NCBI GenBank assembly: GCA_038209275.1
Contig: JBBQXW010000152.1
Coordinates: 1-16,251, forward strand
Source: L227-5C sp038209275
Lineage (GTDB): Bacteria; Chloroflexota; Chloroflexia; Chloroheliales; Chloroheliaceae
Direction of reading: 5' to 3'
DNA length: 16,251 bases
The first letter of the stretch is position 1, and every line of letters begins with the position of its first letter. Positions 13,676 to 16,251 of the stretch are shown here, piece after piece. The notes below the pieces were generated by a model that saw only the letters and a list, made by a program, of their open reading frames with translations, was not told the DNA's origin and did no database searches. The translations under genes were made by a program, and so were the position numbers.

Positions 13676-14314
13676 GTGTCCGCTCCTGTGTTTCCTTACT
13701 ATTTCATACTCACGCATCATTTATATTAAGTTTAACGCTGCTTTCGGCATTTTTGGATGGTATTTTGGCACTTTTAACCGCTTTTTGGGATATATCTCCT
13801 ATACGGACAAACATAAATAGGCCAAAATACCTAGCGCAGTATGCCAAATGTAGTACCGAGGATTAATCAATTGTCCATTGTTCGTTGACCCAAAAAGCTT
13901 TATTCTTAGGCTAGAGATTAAACATCACCTTCAAAATAGTCTAACAAATTTTCTACTCAAGGGTCAGGGAACGTGGCAGGAATTGGTGAATTAATATGCC
14001 GGTAAAACAGGGACAACTAGCTCTTACAAGTGCATCAATCCAGGCTGCTAAATTCAGCCGGGCTATATCGCAACCTCATTTTGAAGTTGAGGATGTTCAG
14101 CTATGCCAGGAACGGAGCTATTTACCACACCCTTGCCCCGATTCGCCCACGTTAACCAATCAGGAAAAGGCACGAGTAATGCGCCTTCTCCAAACCGTGC
14201 TGACCAGTCTGATTTAACCATAGGAATTTCGCTTCCCATCTTGACCGGGAGAACATTTTGCATTATACTACAAATAGCTAATCAACCTGGCGATAAGATT
14301 AGTAAAGGAGCAAA
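13676..14314. other. Gene-poor stretch, 639 bases
   Basis: It is AT-rich, with no strong terminator, tRNA or long repeat seen. A 73-codon frame, 13996-14217, is the only candidate gene and is weakly supported. TTTTTGGATGGTATTTTGGC-type homopolymer tracts occur near 13750. Confidence 0.5.
13996..14217 (+). CDS. Doubtful small hypothetical protein, 73 aa
   Basis: Begins MPVKQGQLALTSASIQAAKF. The nearest ribosome-site-like sequence, AGGA, is about 14 bases upstream and so too far. The C-terminus, LTNQEKARVMRLLQTVLTSLI, could be one amphipathic helix. There is no recognisable domain. It may be chance. Confidence 0.25.
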   Translation: MPVKQGQLALTSASIQAAKFSRAISQPHFEVEDVQLCQERSYLPHPCPDSPTLTNQEKARVMRLLQTVLTSLI

Positions 14315-14386
14315 ATGAAAAACAACCGAAATAGAAGGGAGCTTAGGCTATGGCCCGAATTAATAATCAAATTAATGGTCTCGTAA
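14315..14386 (+). CDS. Candidate leader peptide, 23 aa
   Basis: AAAGGAG at 14304-14310 is ideally placed before the ATG at 14315. The frame reads MKNNRNRRELRLWPELIIKL and then MVS before a TAA. It overlaps the first 37 bases of the next gene in another frame, so it could couple or control that gene's translation. It is too short to judge by composition. Confidence 0.4.
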   Translation: MKNNRNRRELRLWPELIIKLMVS

Positions 14387-15057
14387 ACCAGCAAGAAGAA
14401 AACAAGGATTGGCAGGATACATCTCCCACCAGTAATACAAAAAAGCCCGCGAAGCTTATGAAAGCTACCGATTTTTTGAACGGGGCTACCAGCTTTAAAT
14501 CGAGCAAGGTTGAAGATTTACCAGATTTGCCATTAGATGAGAACCCGCAAGCCGAAGATGAAGCCGATTATCACGTCCGAGCTGGTCGTATCGGCGGACA
14601 AACCACCAAGCAACGCCATCGCGATAGCAACTTCTACAAGGAAATCGGCGCGCGTGGCGGCACAACTACAATGGCCCGGCACGGCTCAGATTATGCCGAA
14701 AGACGTAAAAAGGGCGGCGATACCACCCGCGAACGCTACGGCGAAGAATATTATCATAATATCGCAGCGAAGGCGGCCCGCAGTAAACAAGATGCTACCC
14801 GACTACGCAACGATGCCATTAAAGCTCTGATGAGCGCAGGCATCAAAATACCCACTATTATCAAGCTGACCCTCGACGACCTGATGGCTGAACCGCGTGT
14901 CCAACCTCTGCTGAAAAGCGGCCCCCTGGCTGAGTATCTTCAGGAACGGCCCGATAGCGAGAACCTAAATGTATTTCTCTCGCAATCCGGCAAACCCCTA
15001 TCCCTGGCAAATACCTACACTGTAATGGAAAGGCATAAATCCGGCGACGAAATTTGA
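14350..15057 (+). CDS. KGG-repeat protein with a tyrosine-recombinase-like C-terminal half
   Basis: A 235-residue protein; ATG at 14350 with AAGGGAG eight bases upstream. Residues 1-75 are hydrophilic and probably disordered. Residues 76-145 hold three repeats of about 20 residues: RAGRIGGQTTKQRH, EIGARGGTTTMARHG and RRKKGGDTTRERYG, each with a GG and an aromatic or His-Gly position. This is the pattern of KGG/LEA-type stress-associated repeats. Residues 150-230 (RLRNDAIKALMSAGIKIPTI, IKLTLDDL, EYLQERPDSENLNVFLSQSG, KPLSL) follow the start of a tyrosine recombinase catalytic domain, where the common form is TGLRISELLxLxxDDL and LFLSRxGKPLS. The first catalytic arginine appears as K166. The HxxR and tyrosine parts are absent. 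It may bind DNA without recombining it. The family comparison is by eye. Confidence 0.6.
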   Translation: MARINNQINGLVNQQEENKDWQDTSPTSNTKKPAKLMKATDFLNGATSFKSSKVEDLPDLPLDENPQAEDEADYHVRAGRIGGQTTKQRHRDSNFYKEIGARGGTTTMARHGSDYAERRKKGGDTTRERYGEEYYHNIAAKAARSKQDATRLRNDAIKALMSAGIKIPTIIKLTLDDLMAEPRVQPLLKSGPLAEYLQERPDSENLNVFLSQSGKPLSLANTYTVMERHKSGDEI

Positions 15058-15060
15058 GAA

Positions 15061-15078
15061 GTGTGACGGAAATCACAC
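15061..15078. promoter_or_regulatory. CRP/FNR-type operator
   Basis: GTGTGACGGAAATCACAC is a perfect palindrome with six-base spacing. It contains TGTGA-N6-TCACA, the consensus of CRP-family regulators. Its centre lies about 52 bases upstream of the start predicted from the adjacent promoter, a place from which such a protein can act. Confidence 0.65.
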
Positions 15079-15087
15079 GAAAACCCC

Positions 15088-15115
15088 TTGACAGAACGCG
15101 AAATGTCTGTATAAT
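15088..15115 (+). promoter_or_regulatory. Consensus sigma-70 promoter
   Basis: TTGACA (15088-15093) and TATAAT (15110-15115) are both perfect, with a 16-base spacer. It is by far the best promoter in the window and drives the 76-aa gene; transcription would begin near 15122. Confidence 0.85.
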
Positions 15116-15121
15116 ACATTC

Positions 15122-15223
15122 AGGTAAGCAATTATAGCTACCGAGAAGCTAACAATCTGGGCCACTGCCCGATAGCTAAGAAATTTTGACGATTAAGTAA
15201 AGAAAGAAAGGAGGAGAGCGAAA
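15122..15223 (+). promoter_or_regulatory. Structured 5' leader of the 76-aa gene
   Basis: The 100-base leader carries a stem with inner arms GGGC and GCCC around cact, extended by ATC/GAT. Three AGCTA/TAGCT blocks around it (near 15136, 15147 and 15173) can pair in more than one way. It ends in AAAGGAGGAG before the ATG. It could be a simple stabilising leader or a regulatory RNA switch. Confidence 0.4.
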
Positions 15224-15454
15224 ATGAAAGAAGCGATGACACTGCAAGCCAACCTTGTAAAGCCCGCCCACGCTGGCTGGATTGGCACTAACGGCAACAC
15301 TGGACGGCGTACTGGCAGATTGGGCATCGGCGCGCTCTCCTTCTGCCGTACCAACAGATTGCGTTTTTCTGACAAGGGAAACCTGACCTCGGCTAAAACT
15401 GAAAATTGGAGACAGGCTGCTGCCCGCCTCAAACTCGAAAGGAGCTTATGCTAA
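15224..15454 (+). CDS. Hypothetical basic protein, 76 aa
   Basis: The ATG at 15224 follows a strong AAAGGAGGAG. The product is basic and glycine-rich, with HAGWIGTNGNTGRRTGRLGIG and ending AAARLKLERSLC. No family is recognised. It sits behind the best promoter in the window and a CRP-like site, so high and controlled expression is likely. Its stop codon overlaps the start of the next small frame. Confidence 0.6.
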   Translation: MKEAMTLQANLVKPAHAGWIGTNGNTGRRTGRLGIGALSFCRTNRLRFSDKGNLTSAKTENWRQAAARLKLERSLC

Positions 15455-15519
15455 CGAGTTTAGAGGCCAGGCAAAACGAACGAAAAAATTGCCTGCCATC
15501 ATCCAATCCAGTTAAATAG
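15448..15519 (+). CDS. Candidate small protein, 23 aa, coupled to the 76-aa gene
   Basis: The ATG at 15448 follows AAAGGAG and overlaps the stop of the preceding gene by seven bases. The frame reads MLTSLEARQNERKNCLPSSN and then PVK before TAG. Good ribosome site, overlap and a terminator 20 bases on support it; the short length is a caution. Confidence 0.45.
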   Translation: MLTSLEARQNERKNCLPSSNPVK

Positions 15520-15951
15520 CCAGGACAATTCCTGCCAGAAAACGCGACTGATGAACTTTGAAAATCCAGGTCGCGTTTTTTGTTGCGGCAAACTTTACAG
15601 GATTAGCGCAAGGGTGGCCCCCTCGCCTGCGGTCTGCGGCGGTCAGTTCTCGGTAACGGTTCTCGGTTCGGCGGATTACTCCACCGTCCGGCCCGGCACT
15701 CGTTCAACGAGAACAATCCGTCGCCCCGCATTAACGGCTACACGGCTTCGGCGGAGTAGCACGAAGAGAGGGATACAGGAAGGTAAGGGTTGCGGGACAA
15801 ATACGAGCAGCGCTCGTCCAAACCCCGCCCTCGGCCCCTTCCAGGGCCAGACGGCCCGAACTTATGGAAATAGCAATTAGAAGATTTTAACATTTTTTAT
15901 TAACCAAGCAATTTTTAGTCAATTATCAAGTAATTAACAAGGAGCAAAGCA
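15520..15951. other. Gene-free region with a GC-rich, hairpin-dense core
   Basis: After the terminator, 15605-15860 is markedly GC-rich and contains several nested pairings: TTCTCGG near 15648 with CGAGAAC near 15708, TACTCC with GGAGTA (about 15678 and 15754), GGGTT-...-AACCC (15787-15825) enclosing CGAGC-agc-GCTCG (15804-15816), and GGCCCCTTCCAGGGCC. It could be a structured RNA or a GC-rich repeat. The 109-codon frame across it lacks a ribosome site and has no domain. An AT-rich stretch then leads to the next gene. Confidence 0.45.
15539..15582 (+). terminator. Intrinsic terminator
   Basis: AAAACGCGAC (15539-15548) pairs with GTCGCGTTTT (15570-15579), and the following T run continues to 15581. 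It ends the 15122-15519 transcription unit. Confidence 0.85.
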
Positions 15952-16152
15952 ATGTTACAGGCACAGAGTAGTCTTTTAGACCAGGTTAAACTGAGACAGG
16001 TCGAATTCTTACGGGAAGTCGAATACGACCGACTGGTCGAAGAAGCGAAACAGCCAAAACAGCAGTCCGAGCGGTCTGGGTTGCGCCAGCAATTAGGTCA
16101 GAGTCTGGTGCGGTTAGGTCAGCACTTGATGAAAGAGCCGGAACTGGCCTAA
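15952..16152 (+). CDS. Hypothetical protein, 66 aa
   Basis: The ATG at 15952 has AAGGAG about eight bases upstream. It begins MLQAQSSLLDQVKLRQVEFLREVEYDRLVEEA, a long amphipathic helix, and ends GLRQQLGQSLVRLGQHLMKE. The RxxLGxxLVRLGxxL tail is a pattern I recall from short chloroflexal proteins and may be a membrane-surface or helical packing motif. Function is unknown. A partial gene follows after 48 bases. Confidence 0.65.
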   Translation: MLQAQSSLLDQVKLRQVEFLREVEYDRLVEEAKQPKQQSERSGLRQQLGQSLVRLGQHLMKEPELA

Positions 16153-16200
16153 GAAATAAGCAGCACCGTACAGGAAAAGGCAAAGGAAAAGGAGCAAATT

Positions 16201-16251
16201 GTGGATAATCAGAAAATGGGTTTGCTATATTATGTCAACTTAAATCAGCAA
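16201..16251 (+). CDS. Partial hypothetical protein, 5' end only
   Basis: GTG at 16201 with AAGGAG about eight bases upstream. The visible part reads MDNQKMGLLYYVNLNQQ and is open to the window edge. Nothing can be said of its function; it probably belongs to the same operon as the 66-aa gene. Confidence 0.5.
   Translation, partial: MDNQKMGLLYYVNLNQQ

Noticed and set aside
15061..15078. Terminator of the KGG-repeat gene
   Set aside because: The stem is only six bases with a six-base loop and no T run follows; it matches a CRP-type operator better.
15551..15880. 109-codon frame
   Set aside because: No ribosome site, composition typical of translated GC-rich non-coding DNA, and its start overlaps the terminator.

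Overview
The window looks like a chromosomal accessory region of a free-living bacterium, most plausibly a member of the Chloroflexota. The reasons are indirect: roughly balanced base composition, a Uma2-family nuclease, a bacterial XPB/Bax1 pair, many CACAGAGG/CACGGAG-type dispersed repeats, and frequent TTG starts with good Shine-Dalgarno (SD) sites. No rRNA, tRNA or CRISPR array was found. The taxonomic call is an inference.

Layout. (1) 1-1292, minus strand: the 3' end of an operon pointing out of the window, with a small protein translationally coupled (ATGA overlap) to a large AAA ATPase of the type found in extracellular contractile injection system (eCIS) loci. (2) 1784-3500, plus strand: a short acidic hypothetical protein, a GAF-PAS sensor protein without an output domain, and a GNAT acetyltransferase. 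(3) 3648-4571, minus: a ketopantoate reductase-family protein bounded by short inverted repeats. (4) 4572-5095: a repeat-rich gap with long perfect palindromes. (5) 5096-5963: a PAAR-like (DUF4280) spike-tip protein convergent with a small 111-aa protein, separated by a large cruciform-forming terminator. (6) 6387-10921, plus: a four-gene operon encoding an XPB-like helicase, a VapB-type antitoxin-like small protein, a Uma2-family PD-(D/E)XK nuclease and a Bax1 (DUF790) nuclease. It is bracketed by 29-bp direct repeats. (7) 11063-11743: an AlkD-like DNA alkylation repair protein, followed by a 275-bp nested inverted-repeat element. (8) 12263-13342: a diiron ferritin-like oxygenase, sharing a hairpin terminator with a convergent small gene. 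(9) 14315-16251: small, lineage-specific genes. They include a protein joining KGG-type repeats to what looks like half a tyrosine recombinase, a short transcription unit with a CRP-like operator, consensus sigma-70 promoter, structured leader and terminator, and the start of a gene leaving the window.

How they work together. The clearest functional unit is the XPB-Bax1 helicase-nuclease operon with a second nuclease (Uma2) and an antitoxin-like protein set between the two known partners. With the AlkD-like gene just downstream it suggests a DNA repair or DNA defence island. The AAA ATPase and the DUF4280 protein suggest that a contractile injection system lies to the left of the window. The gaps hold an unusual density of perfect palindromes and dispersed repeats, several of which coincide with gene borders.
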